DNA from: Aurelia coerulea
Taxonomy: Eukaryota > Cnidaria > Scyphozoa > Semaeostomeae > Ulmaridae
Assembly (NCBI GenBank): GCA_039566865.1
Contig: CM076945.1
Span: 315,001 to 379,000 of the forward strand
Direction: 5' to 3'
DNA length: 64,000 nucleotides
Below the pieces are notes generated by a model. That model was not told where the DNA came from. It saw only the letters and a program-made list of their open reading frames with translations, and made no database searches. The stretch's first letter is position 1. Each line of letters opens with the position of its first letter. Positions 11,301 to 22,965 of the stretch are shown piece after piece. A program made the position numbers and the translations under genes.

Positions 11301-14300
11301 CCTTACAGAAGATCTTTTATAGCAAGTTATCGACAAGATCTCTTATATCAATTCTGTTAACAAGTCTCATGGATTGATAATCGAAGGTCAAAAAGGAGAG
11401 GTTATAAAGAGGCAACAAAACACCATTTTGTTGAAGTCAGAAAAGCGATATTTGCAAAATTATCAACTGAACATAAGGGCAGGTATTTCCCAGCTTTCTT
11501 GTATCAAATTTATTATTTGTTAATTAATGTCTGAAAAACCACAACTACCCTGCAAGGGAGAATAAACGTTGTTTAGAGCAAATCAAGCTAAAATTTCCCT
11601 GCAACGGTAATAGACGAAATCGGCTAAGGTTTGTTTCACCCATTTCAAGTCATGTGACCATATTCTTTCTTGGGACGTTTTAGTTTTGTTTTAGTATTCT
11701 GCCTTCGGCGTCCATGGCACACAAGGATCATTTGACTTAAAATTGGTGCAGCATTCTTGAAAATTCCCTGCCAGTGTCTTTCGAGCTATCTAAATCTTTT
11801 TGAAAAGTCCTGTCAACCGCAAGATCTTTAGATTTTATTGATCGTTAACATCTTTTACGAAAAATAAAAACATATTTACATTTAATGGCGTGACCATCTT
11901 TGGTGTCGTTTTCCTTCGGGTGAAAGGATCATCTTGAATTTCGTATGTCCTCATCTCTTCCTAAAAATAAATCCAAATTCAAAATTCAGCCAGAATCAAT
12001 ATAAGCTGGAATTAATCAATCAATCGATCGATCGATCGACCAATCAATCAATCAATCAATCGATTCTTTCATCATTCGTTCAAAATCAAAAATAGAGAAA
12101 AACTTGCAAAATCGCATTCCTAATATTTCATACGAATCTGCTTGTTGTGTTTAATACCAGCATTCTCACAGTGATATGACAAAGTTTGACCAAATAGACA
12201 AAAAGCACACAAAAAAATAAAAATATAAATAAAGAAATGAATAAAAGGGTTCACTTACGATAGCAGCTTTCTCTGCATCATAAATATTCTTCTTGCGATT
12301 TCTTTCGTTGATGAAACTAAAATATATGAACAGTTTGCGTAAAATTTCAATAAATTGGTTTTGGGGAAATAAATAAATGAATAAAAAATACAATGCAGAA
12401 GGAGGCGAAATTAAGGGAAGAAATATCTGCAGAATGCAAACAAACCTGACTGCACTTAGATTTTTGTTCCGTTTCTTATCCAAATAAGCAGCTCTTTCTT
12501 CAAGATCATCTAACTCACGTCGAACTTTTTGCGTGTCATCGTAATCTCCAGATTGTTCTGCTACTTCCTGTCGAAATAAACAAACAGTCAAAACCCACGT
12601 ATAAGAACCTAGTGGATTAAGAACCTGCAGGCTGAAATTTTGCAATTAGACCACCATTGTATAAGAACCCATTCAACCTGGAATATGAAATAGGTTCTTA
12701 TTTGTAGAGATCATGGGGTCTTTCCACAACAGAAGTTTGTGGAAGAATCAAAAATGTTTATATCACCTGATGAGAAGATTTAAGAGCTTTTCTCTGGATT
12801 TTATAAACATTTCTGCTTCTTCCACAAATTTCTGTTGGGAATAATATACCTCATAAACTCAAGTGATGTGTACTGACAGTAAAGAATAGGCCTGAAGTTT
12901 GAATTTGAAGAAGAGAAATCCTGAAAGCCATGAGTAAAATAAGAACCAATTTAAGAACCTGAACAGCCTCATTTCCCACTAAATACCCAAAACATGATGA
13001 ACCTAGTTAGGCTGACTTGCAAAATTGTAGGTTCTTATACGCGGGTTTTTATTGTACATTGAAAACAACGTCTTCAAAGATAGTGGCAGATTCCTTGGGC
13101 TTCGATTGACAATAAGAAGAGAGCAAAAATTCCACCCCAGCTTTTACATGACTCGTTTTATCTTTCCAGGTTCAGCAGTAACCGTTTTTTAATGTTTAGG
13201 ATGAAAGCTATCATGTGAGGAGTTCTCCCGCCACAGCAACAAAGAGTTCACTTGACTTTGGAGAATTAAATTAATTTTGATAGTTTTTTAAAAACTGTCA
13301 GAAAAGAATGGCTTCAGCAGCAAATGAATAATAACGCAAACCCTTGGAAGGTATAGACTTGGAAGGAAGTTATGAATTAAATGCATACTTTTTGCCTGAG
13401 CAATTGATTTTTCTTCATTGCATAGTTAAATGGATTCTTTCTGAATTTCTGCTTTTCTTTCACGATCTGCAATATGAATAGAAATTATAATTCAATGAAT
13501 AGAAGTGGAACAACTGAGGTGTAATTGCGAGGTGAAAAGTTTGATAACTGTGTAATATTACAGACCTGGTTGATAAACAGGGAAACGTAGATTATTTGTC
13601 TGCATAAAAGATTAGCAATAAATGTTACGAATGACAGGTTCGCTTGGATTATTTACTGAGAAAAAATGTGTCCATTCCTATCGAGCAAACTCCCCTTTAA
13701 ATCGGCTCATACCAAGAAAAGCAAATAACACAAAGTAAAGTCCCGCCTTAAAGACGCTGATTTACAAGAAACGCAGACTCTGAATTATTTGCTGGAAAAA
13801 TAGGAGAACAATAAAGGAGAACCATAGGCTCATTAAAGGAGAACAATAGATTGAGGTCAAAAGTGGGTTTCTTAGAGGTGGGACTTTACTGTACTGGGTG
13901 CGACAAAAAATTTTCACTCTTTTGGGGTAACAGGTTTGGTAACAGCTATAGAAGATTTTTAAGGCCAATGAACGTGTGCTACAAAACGGCCTCACTCCTA
14001 GCCTGCGTGCAGACAATACCTAACTAAGGAAAAGGTATAGTCTGCGCAACGCCGCTCAATATCGTGTATTGTGTGAGTCAGCATTTCATTTCAATGGCAG
14101 TTTGAATGGCCCTTTCTTCTTAGCGTCTGCTTATTGTCTGCAGTAGGGTAGTTACAATTCCAGAGTATTGTGTTGCTAATGAAGTTTGCCTGGAGAACAA
14201 AGTGAAACCTGAAATTTAATCACATGATGACCGTTCTCAAATCTGATTGCTTCCTCATTTCGCGGGAAAGTGACTTTATTGGCTGTTACAACAATAAGTT

Positions 14301-17300
14301 TTCTTTGTTATCACTATTGCGAAATAAATGCTGAAGCACGCACTACACAAAAGTGAGCGGTGTTGCGCAGACTATACCTTTTCCTTGGGTATAGTCTGTA
14401 CGCAGGCTACCTCACTCCTGGTCAGTTTTGAAATAAATTCAGAGAAGCATGGCTCGTTACGTTCATTTCGCAATGGATTTTTACTTTTAAAGAAACATAA
14501 TAAGGTTACCGCTTCTATGTCATCCTCTTTGTACATATATGTTCTTGCTTCCTCGACTTCTTTTCCTTTCTTCTCTACTTCATGAAGCAATGGTAATGAT
14601 AATCCTGCCAAATTCATCTAAATACAAAAATCTTTATTCGTCATCTTCATTCACTTGATGTGGAATTAGATCATGTTGAAAAAGCAAACATGTTGAAAAA
14701 GCAAGCATGTTGAAAAAGCAAGCATGTTGAAAAAGCAAGCATGTTGAAAAAGCAAGCATGTTGAAAAAGCAAGCATGTTGAAAAAGCAAGCATGTTGAAA
14801 AAGCAAGCATGTTGAAAAAGCAAGCATGTTGAAAAAGCAGAGGGGAACAGCAGGTACAAATGTTCTTCTAAGAGATCTACCGTTCCCTTTTACAAAATCC
14901 TTGTCCTTTATCAGTTTCTTTTAGGAGATATCCGAAGAGAGTCAGCGAACTTGAATTTTTTCCCAGGGAAACATCGAAGTATTGTGAAGAACTTTCACCC
15001 ATGGGGACAACATTCAGTCATGACTGTACGAAGATTTCTGCAGTTTCTGAAATGGTGCTATGAGATTTTACTTGCTGTAAACCATTCATTCTCTATGGGT
15101 GCAAGGACAGCTGTATTTTGCAGTCTTCTCTGTTTTATGATTCCTGGTAAAAACTGCATTTTTGTGTCGATTTAGAACCAATTGTGGAGCTCAGAGATCT
15201 GCTGTAAATACAAAACTTCGAAATCATGACATTCATCAACTGCAATTTCTTCTTCTTGATTTTTATCGTTGTATGAAAGTGGTTGTAAGTCTACAGCAAA
15301 TCGCGATTAAATGCCACTAGTAAATTACCTTTTATGAAATATAAAATCACTGTTAAAGCCAAAATTCTAGCCTTCTGGGAGAAATCAATAAAGCAAATTG
15401 AGTGTCCTTACCTCTTCCTTCCAGCGTTGAAATTCCGATTCTGTGAAGCCTTGATTTGAAACATACTCAATTCGAAATATGCGATCTTGTTGACCATGCC
15501 TATGCAATAAAAATACCATTAATGAGAAAGAGTCATCTGGATGTCACAGGGTCACAGGGGATCAGCAATCGACGATTACACAATCGGGAAACATCCACAT
15601 CAATAAGGAGCACGTGGGAAGACAAAGTTGCTGCTCCCGAGGTCTTTTCCTAGTGGTAGAATACAGTAGCTTGTAAGTAAATTTTTAGCAGAATGACTCT
15701 ATAAAAAATTAAAACAAAGAACTACCAAAACATAGCAAAGCAAATTTGAAATAAAAATTCACTATTTTACTTGAGTGTGAAACGTCGGTTGGTTGGGAAA
15801 TGCCACGCTGATAAAATCTATAATCAGGCTCATCTCAATAAAAATTCTATGTTTTACCTGACCTAAATGAACAATAAATAAGAACCTGCGAGATATATCA
15901 ATGGAAGGAAAAAAGCATACCCAAAAATAGAGATTTGGTATTCAGTTGACTTTTAAACCCTTAATTTGTTCATGAATTCTCAATAAAGAGTTGATATTTT
16001 ACCTGAGCTTTAAACCTTTATTTGTCCTTGATTTCCCCAGCTGATAAACTTTATGCTGTTCAACCACATCGACGACTTCAGCAACCTGAAACAAAAATTA
16101 CAATTTTATGTTAAAAATCACGAAAGTCGAAAAGTAGCTCGTTGGTTCTATTGATTGTATTCTCACTATTTGTATCGATTTTTGATGAATACGTTTGCAC
16201 TAACGTCTTGTCACTTTAGGTCCTAACATTTCGATTGTCCGTTTCCAATAATTTTAAGTCTAATCTTAAAATTCACTGGTGCTGATGTTGTTGAAAGTTG
16301 ATACGATCTTCTTTTACGGAAGTTTTCAAGGATTATGATTACGCTGGCAATAAAATTTGGATGTTACACCAAGCATTGGTTACAGAATGGAGCACAAAAT
16401 TAGAAGCTGCAGGGATGGTACAGAAATAGTTAAGAAACTGACAAGACTACAAACCCTGTAGATAGCTCGGCCTTCATGGCTTCCAATTCCAATTCGAACA
16501 TAGCATCCAGTGACTGCTCTCTTGAAAAATGGCATATGAACCCATCTACAATCAAAGTCATTAGAATCATCAAAGCTTTGTTAATTCCGTCTAAATTCCA
16601 CAGTAACTAAAACCTAATTGATGAAATGGCAAATCTTTACTTGAAAAACTCGAAAAACTAAATGTAGCATTCTTAACGCCATAATTATCAAAAGAAAACC
16701 ATGAACAACAAATGTGCAGTCATTGGTGAGAAAATTCTTGCAAGCTTGCCATTAAAATCGACTAAGGTCCAGAGTTACTACTTCCTTGCAAAATGATTCT
16801 GGAACACATTCAGGATAAACAAGGAAAATTCTCGCCATTGTTGCTATAAACAGCCAAATTCATTATAACTGCTTTTTAAGGTAAATTTTTTACGTTAAGG
16901 ACTTTCAGAGAAAGGATAACGGACTCACTGCTCAAGTTTGTGCCTCGAAAGTCTTGCTTTTTCCAACTCTTCTTTTGTTGTTAATCGTTTTTCTTCTTGT
17001 TGCACTCTGAAATAAAAATCCTAAAGTCAGAATTTGCTAACAAATATGTTTTACTGAGTTCAAATACTCTAATTTCAAATTTTCCCAACATTTCACTTCA
17101 AATGACTGTCTCAGTTTCACCTAAAATTGTGAAGAGAGAATTTTGCTAGATTTTCGTAATCCTAACCATGACAAACCATGATGAGGCTGCCGATGGGCAG
17201 CGAAATATTTGAGGTAACAATGTTTAATTTTAAAGTTAAATAATTGGGCGTGTCTTAAAAAACAATGGTAACCAAAACAAAATTACCAAATAACAACTTG

Positions 17301-17876
17301 TCGTACAAGACACGGGATTAACTGAAAGATTTATGAAACAAAACCTCACAACGCTAACCATGACAGTTATCGATAAAGCAATTGATGTCTGAGTTATATT
17401 TGTTACTGCCCAAAGATATGTGTTTCCTTTCACGAAAGAAATCCGAAAACCCCAAGAGTCACCATGGAGACTTACTCTTCATCAGACTCGATTTCAGATG
17501 AGTCATCTCCAGACGCAGCCTCGCTTTCCTGATCCTCATCTTCATCATCAGTATAAACATCGCTTGTTTTTAAAGCATCTTTCTTTTCTAAAAAATCTTC
17601 AGCAGATTTCTTATCTTTCTTCTCAGATCTTTTTGCTTTTAATTCATCGATGGCCTTTGCTTTCTTATCTTCGATTTTCGTTCTTGTTCTTTCACCTCTT
17701 CTCACCGCAATGCTGTTGGAAAACTCTTCTCTTGGCGAGCTGTTTCTCTTCTCTCTCACATCTTTCTTCTTCACTTTCTTTTCTTTGCGTTTTGCCAATT
17801 TCAGTTTCTGATGAAAAAGTAAATCAGAACTCTATGTCAAGTCTTCCTCACGTTTATAGGAGAAGCTAATCAAAAA

Positions 17877-17918
<42 letters not shown>

Positions 17919-20900
17919 AATGATGATGATGGTATTGCACCCCTGCTAACTTGATTGATGCACTAGAATAGGATTTGAAAATTTTTCAAACATATTTAAC
18001 AAGTATTGCGGAAGTGATTCTCTTGCAATGAAATATTTTAGAAAGTTGGATGGCAGATTGTATGTCTTCCTGGTAGTCACAGATAGATCGCAACCCCAAG
18101 AGCTCCTCTTCTTGTTTGTTCAAGTTTGATGGAAACTTGACAGTGCACTTGGCTAATGATTGTTCATTATTAGACAAAAAAGACATCAGAAATTATGTGA
18201 ACCGTAAAAAGTTCTATTTAGCCCACTCTCTATTTAGCCCACTCTCTATTAAGCCCCCTCTCTAACAAGCCCTTCCTTTTTGAGCCAAAATTTAAAAAAT
18301 AAGAACCCTTCTCTATTAAAGGAAAAGTCCAGGGTTGGTATGACTGATGATAAAATACAAGATAATACTGCTATGAATGATTTATGATACTTTTTCCGCT
18401 ATTTTTCTCATGCCATTTTCAATGCATGAGTACGTGATAAAGAGGCTAGCAGCGATTAAGAGGCAAAAAAGCAATCGCACAGCCTCGTTTTTGTTTGCAC
18501 GATATGACGTCACGTCGCTCAAATTGCTTATTTGAATATGTAATTTCACATGGAGAAAGCGAAAAATAGTGGAAAAAGTATCATACATCATTCATAGCAG
18601 TATTATTTTGTATTTTATCATCAATCATACCAACCCCGGACTTGTCCTTTAAGCCCCCCTGGAGTGTCTGAAATTACATAAGCCCCTGGGGGCTTTATAG
18701 AGCTTTTACGTTTATTCATATCTCATTTCATCATCAGTCCTGCAAAAAATCTTCTCTTGAAGAGTTATCCATTAGAAATTTGGTGTTATCATAACTCTCA
18801 CCTGATACTTCATAAGCAGAATTTTAGTCTAGCTGTTTCTTATTTGCAATGGACATAGGGCCCTGTCCCTCTCAATTCTCTATGGTATTGTCTTGTACTA
18901 TATGGTTTGATTTGTAATTTTTAGAAGTTGATTGTAAAGTATAAGGAGAAAAGATTAACAGTCCTCCAAAAGCAATTTCGTAGAGAGAGAATACCTGTTC
19001 AATTTCCATTCTGGTTTTTAATGCTTCCCTTTTTTCCATTCGATTGAACAATTCCTGTTCTCTTTCTTTTTCCGTCATCATTGCTAATTTTCTTCGATCC
19101 GCTTCATCTCCAACCAAATTTTCATCCAAGCCATCATCAAAATCTTGAATTTCTCCCTCTGATAACTCTCCTTCTGATAGTTCTGTTAAATGAAAATAAA
19201 TTTATTTTTCATTTTTTCAAGAAGACAACACAATTGATCTACAGTGTAGATTAGAAAACATTTTAAGAATAAATAGAATTTTGGCGTTTTCTCATAGCTT
19301 TGTAAGAATTTAAGTGACACATCTGGTAAATCTTTAAATAATCTGTAATCGTTAAATCCATTGCTAAATTGAAAACAAATCTATAAACACTATTATTTCA
19401 GGCATGTGTCCATTGTCCTCTGTGGTTTGTTTGACGGCTTCCCTCAGGTCACCAAAAAGAAGCTGTCAAAAATTCACTCATATCAACGCAGTGGTAAGGG
19501 ATATGAATGTTTTGTTTGTTCCTCTGTGAAGAACAAAGATTGAACTTCTAAATATCACTTTCATTTTGAAAAAAGATGAACATTCTGTGTGATATTGCCT
19601 TACAAAATACGCTGATGTTACTGTACATTGATAGTTTCCAGAACAAAACACAATACCATCACTCAACACTATGCACTGAACATGGTTAGCTTTTTTCATC
19701 AAGAAAAAACAATGGATTTTTAAAACCCAGAAAACTTAACCAAAGTCAAAGATGCAGTAACAGGTATTAAGTATTGTAGTTTTCAAATGAGGAACACTAA
19801 TGGATCAACATTATCAATAATATTATCAATTTTAGTATTAATATTATTAATACTATATTTTTATATAATAATTTAATATTAATTTTATTATATTAATTTT
19901 AATATTAATTTAATATAATAAAATAATTTTAATATTAATTAAGTATTAGTATTAATATTATCAATAATAACATTATCAATAATATCTTTTCTTATAAACC
20001 TCCTTCTGATGGTTCTTCTTCTTCACTTATTTCTCCCGATTCACTGCCAGAATCTTCATCTGAGGAATCTTTCTTCACCAAATCTTTATTTGCTTTTCTT
20101 TTTGCTGCATTTTTCTTCTTTCTCTCTTTACTCTTTGATCCACTCATCTCTGAGTCTACTGTCCACTACAAAATAAAGACAGTACTGCTAGCTTAGGAGT
20201 AACGTGGCCACATTTTAGGCTTTTTAACTGCTGAGGCATAAGTAGTTTAATGGTGAAAAATATATTCCATAATACTGCTAAACTATGACCTGGAAAAACA
20301 AAGCTTCAAGTAGGGAAATACAGTATTGTAAACCATACTTTGCCAAATTTTAGGTTTGGAACAAGCCATTCAGTCTGGCAAAAATTGTCATTGTTTTAAA
20401 GTCTCAGCAATTGAGGATGAGCCCCGGGGGTGGGGTACATAACATATTTAGGGTACGGGGTATTTGCCGCCCATATGGGTGGGTTTTTGGGCCCAAAATT
20501 CTCTAAACAAGGGTCCTTTTTCGGCAGATTTTCCATAAACAAGGGTGGGGTTTCACTCATAAAGGTGGGTATCAAAAGCAAGTTTGGGTAATTAGAAGAG
20601 GGTAGTTTTCTGAAAACTGGGCGGCAGACCCCCGTCCATCCTCAAGTCATGTACCCCCCCCCCCCGGGGGATGAGCTTGACTTTTATACACTTGCCAGAA
20701 TGAAATGATTATCTGGCAATTTGTAAAATCACCAAAAATTAAAGAAGCTAAGACACTGAATTATTTTTGAAAGAATTTTTACCTCATCATCCTCTTCAGT
20801 TGATGAATCAGACGTATCGCTATTATCACCCTTTTCACTTGCTGCAGAATCGTTCTTGTCAGATTTGCCTGGAGTCATTTTCGGCTTCTTGGCGATCGAC

Positions 20901-22461
20901 AGGAGTTGCTAAAACAACAACAAACACAAATTGAATGTGATGCTTTTTATTGTACTGTTTGCTTTATTGAGAATCTGAAACTTTCCCATGGAAGCTGCGA
21001 TTAGATAGAAAATTCCCCAAATGAATATGAAGGATTCTGGAGAAGTTGGACGGGCATTAAGAATTTTTGAAAAAAATTCCCCTACAATGCGTAGGCAAGA
21101 ACATTGTACTTTAGTGTAGATCACAGATTATTGTATCCTTTTTTACTTTAAATTATCACTGAAAATCATTTCTGTACTGCAGAAAAGAAAGCTTTCTTTG
21201 TGCAATGGAAAATTTAAAATTCAAGCACAGATTGGAAGGTTTGCTGCACACATATTTTTCTTTCACTTCAAACTTATGCATTGATACTTGCCACAATTAT
21301 GTGCTGATAACAGTTTAGGGTAGGGAGGTAGTCACCAAGAAGCACATACAGTGGTATTCAATATCCCTATTTTGAGATGGATCAATACGTACATGACGAG
21401 AAGGTCTCAACTAAATAGCAGCTACGAGATTGGATAGCAAATTCACTACCTGGCTTTGCCACTATTTAATCAAGTAGCAATAACTTATGGTAAAAATGTG
21501 TCCGTTGATTTATTTTCTTCATGGGAAAGGAAGAGTAGCACTATGTAAGATTGCAAATTTGCTATCACCACAGATGAAATAATTGACAAGCTATCTGATC
21601 AAAAGTTGCAATTGGATTGAGGACATATGTCTCAACAGATGCAAGACCAAATTTGAAAGTTTGCATTTTGCACATGCAAGTTGAGATGGTGGAGCACTAT
21701 TTGTGAAAAAAGTTCAGACAGTTTCCACTGCTAAAACAAAAGACTAAAAGAAAGATCTTTTGTCAATTCGCAACTGCATGGTGAACATGGAAAACTGCAT
21801 AAGTTGCTGGAAGCACAGTTGTCTTCGAATTTAAGATTTCCAGCCTGGATTCAATTTCAACGCAAAATCAGTTTGTTATATGCAGACAGATTATGATCTT
21901 TGTGCATATTTTGGGTAAACAATGGATGCAAAAGGTTAGTTGTGTTAGAGACAACTGACAATTCTGCAAGCAACTTTTTGAAATTTGAAACCACTCAGGC
22001 CCTGGTGGAATCTGTGTACGCCGCAGCCCAGTCTGCAGTGTGGCAACTGCACACACAGGATATTTTACAAAGGTTTTATGTGCATGCCGATTTTGAATGA
22101 GATCTTTTGTTCACTACTTTGAAATCAAAGACCTTGCATGCAACAGCTTCATTATTAGTCTGCATGCATGAGGTCTCATCAAGAACTGCCTTACTCTGCA
22201 GACTGGGCCACAGATTTGTGCCAGTATTTTGTTCTAATTGTCATTTCTATAGTTTAGAGCGAGTCTGTGTACCATAAATCTGTGGCATAACATGCATTGG
22301 TGACTCAGGCAGAGCTTTTTTTATCTATTTCTTGCTGTTTTAAATTCAATTTTTATAATCTAATTGGAGTATTTCTTAATCCTCACTTCTTCTAAATCCT
22401 CTTCATCATCAGAATCTGAATCAATCAACGCTCTTTTCGATTTTCCGTCCGATTTAGGCAT
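8306..22461 (-). CDS. RTF1: RTF1, Paf1-complex transcription elongation subunit, 18 exons
   Basis: RTF1 links the Paf1 complex to elongating RNA polymerase II through its Plus3 domain and stimulates H2B ubiquitination. Exons (minus): 22387-22461, 20783-20908, 20000-20165, 18995-19182, 17476-17807, 16929-17006, 16455-16545, 16003-16085, 15412-15499, 14510-14617, 13389-13466, 12446-12567, 12259-12316, 11880-11960, 11117-11209, 10530-10568, 8912-9053, 8306-8424. They join in frame to 688 residues (human about 710). Residues 1-310 are acidic, Ser/Lys-rich and contain [18 protein letters not shown], the conserved histone-modification region. The Plus3 domain spans about 313-445 ([62 protein letters not shown]). 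A coiled region follows ([27 protein letters not shown]), then the hallmark terminus [16 protein letters not shown]. The start was chosen because [16 protein letters not shown] aligns with the family's MVKKRKGRVVIDSD. Introns carry several MITEs, a SINE and a LINE fragment. It faces THG1 head to head. Confidence 0.95.
9163..9346 (-). mobile_element. tRNA-derived SINE, copy 1
   Basis: On the minus strand the element starts with a tRNA-like head: box A TGGCGCAGTGG (9332-9342) and box B GGTTCGATACC (9279-9289), correctly ordered for an internal RNA polymerase III promoter. A non-tRNA body follows, ending near 'AACTTCACCTTCACCT'. A second, diverged copy lies at 55362-55545. It sits in RTF1's intron between exons 16 and 17. 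The body excludes a functional tRNA. Confidence 0.75.
9719..10195 (-). mobile_element. 5'-truncated LINE copy A, C-terminal end of RT ORF
   Basis: A minus-strand frame (9890-10171) encodes the C-terminal tail of a non-LTR reverse-transcriptase ORF, including [19 protein letters not shown] and a terminal cysteine cluster CACKNC. It is followed by a 3' UTR with 'CAACTGTAAATAA' and an (AAT/ATT)n tail at 9719-9740. The same tail and protein end occur in four other copies. It lies in RTF1 intron 16 and lacks the catalytic domain, so it is a dead fragment. Confidence 0.75.
12010..12063. repeat. ATCA/ATCG tetranucleotide microsatellite
   Basis: An (ATCA)n tract interrupted by an (ATCG)n block, inside RTF1's intron between exons 13 and 14. 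It is a simple sequence repeat with no coding signal. Confidence 0.8.
12585..13057. mobile_element. MITE with CGTATAAGAACC terminal inverted repeats, long form
   Basis: The left end holds AAAACCCACGTATAAGAACC and the right end the reverse complement of AAAACCCGCGTATAAGAACC, giving inverted ends of about 30 bp. The interior repeats 'aagaacct' motifs. It sits only about 20 bp upstream of RTF1 exon 12's acceptor. A shorter relative lies at 34924-35086. I could not fix a target duplication. Confidence 0.55.
13999..14409. mobile_element. MITE with TAGCCTGCGTGCAGAC ends and 9-bp target duplication
   Basis: The ends are TAGCCTGCGTGCAGAC (left) and GTCTGTACGCAGGCTA (right), extended by inner inverted matches (GGTATAGTCTGCGCAAC) to roughly 50 bp. 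The element is flanked by the exact direct repeat CCTCACTCC (13990-13998 and 14410-14418). A 9-bp duplication is what Mutator-like elements produce. It has no coding capacity and lies in RTF1's intron between exons 10 and 11. The 89-bp element at 53070-53158 shares ends and duplication length. Confidence 0.8.
14673..14839. repeat. 17-bp minisatellite, about 10 near-identical units
   Basis: The unit GTTGAAAAAGCAAGCAT repeats head to tail about ten times with almost no divergence (only the first unit differs, by one base). It lies in RTF1's intron between exons 9 and 10. There are no spacers, so it is a minisatellite and not a CRISPR-like array. Confidence 0.9.
17881..17931. repeat. GAT trinucleotide microsatellite
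   Basis: A run of about 16 GAT units with one AAT interruption, in RTF1's intron just upstream of exon 5. Confidence 0.9.
18213..18290. repeat. Repeat with CTCTCTATTAAGCCC motif
   Basis: Short copies of 'CTCTCTATTTAGCCCA' and 'CTCTCTATTAAGCCCCC' recur in tandem. The same motif, reverse-complemented, recurs at 63655-63808. The tract adjoins the TTAA-flanked element at 18320, and similar 'TAAGCCCCC' sequence resumes after it, so that element probably inserted into this repeat. Confidence 0.55.
18320..18648. mobile_element. MITE with TTAA target duplication (piggyBac-like)
   Basis: Inverted ends start AGGAAAAGTCC (left) and, read inward from the right, AGGACAAGTCC; the match continues for about 80 bp (GGTTGGTATGA...GATGATAAAATACAA). 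The element is flanked by TTAA at 18316-18319 and 18649-18652, the duplication characteristic of piggyBac-type transposases. It lies in RTF1's intron between exons 4 and 5. A lone left end of the same family is at 29521-29600. Confidence 0.75.
20423..20668. mobile_element. CCGGGGG/GTAC MITE, copy 1, 8-bp target duplication
   Basis: The ends are CCCGGGGGTGGGGTACAT and the near inverse CATGTACCCCC...CCGGGG. The flanking direct repeat GGATGAGC occurs at 20415-20422 and 20669-20676. The interior matches the copy at 40902-41191 closely (ACATATTTAGGGTACGGG; TGCCGCCCATATGGGTGGG; GGGCGGCAGACCCCCG). It lies in RTF1's intron between exons 2 and 3. An 8-bp duplication fits the hAT superfamily. Confidence 0.75.
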
Positions 22462-22965
22462 CTTCAATATTCCGCTTGCAACGAGATCCTTGATTGTATG
22501 GTGCCCGAGATTTCTGAAATATGGCCTAAGCAATTTGCCTGACAACTTTATGCTCCGTACAAAATGTCTAGTAAGTTAGTTCCATGAAACGTTTTTGTTC
22601 AGCGTGTGCCTAATATGGAGATGATTGCACTATTTGATTCATTCTTTAAGGCAAGGAACTCCTTTGCGTTAATTTCTCAATATATCTTGAACAGATTTCA
22701 ATCGACGCACTTTACTTCGCTTCAACATGCCGCCATTGCCTTTAAATGAAGAACCAAAGTGTATTATGGGTATTCGAATGCATTCCCTTTTAGCCAATCA
22801 GAATCCTAGACTGATTACGAGTCGAGTTTCGCTCCTGGGACTCACTGTCAATCAGAATCCACCCTTTGTTTTTGGAGCCACGTAATATTGGAACGAGGCT
22901 ACTTAATGGCACTCTTTTTATCAACAAATTTTCACGAGGAGGAACATTGAGCTCGCAGATCAAAG
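22462..22965. promoter_or_regulatory. Probable bidirectional promoter of RTF1 and THG1
   Basis: Only 504 bp separate the RTF1 start (22461, minus) from the THG1 start (22966, plus). The interval must hold both 5' UTRs and both promoters. It contains a CCGCCATT block near 22730-22738 (reverse AATGGCGG, similar to the YY1 core) and no TATA box in a convincing place. The promoter call rests on gene geometry, not on a mapped start site. Confidence 0.5.

Noticed and set aside
14673..14839. Regular repeats as a CRISPR-like array
   Set aside because: Units are directly adjacent with no spacers, and the DNA is animal nuclear sequence.
14671..14859. A 62-codon minus-strand frame reading Phe-Asn-Met-Leu-Ala repeats
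   Set aside because: It is only the translation of the 17-bp minisatellite; 17 is not a multiple of 3, so the frame rotates through all phases and codes for nothing.
17420..17869. A 149-codon plus-strand frame
   Set aside because: It is the antisense of the acidic, Lys-rich RTF1 exon 5; its His/Ser/Leu-rich composition is the mirror of that exon.
22462..22545. Upstream in-frame start extending RTF1 by 28 residues
   Set aside because: The extension has no match to the family, whereas the Met at 22461 aligns with the conserved RTF1 start.
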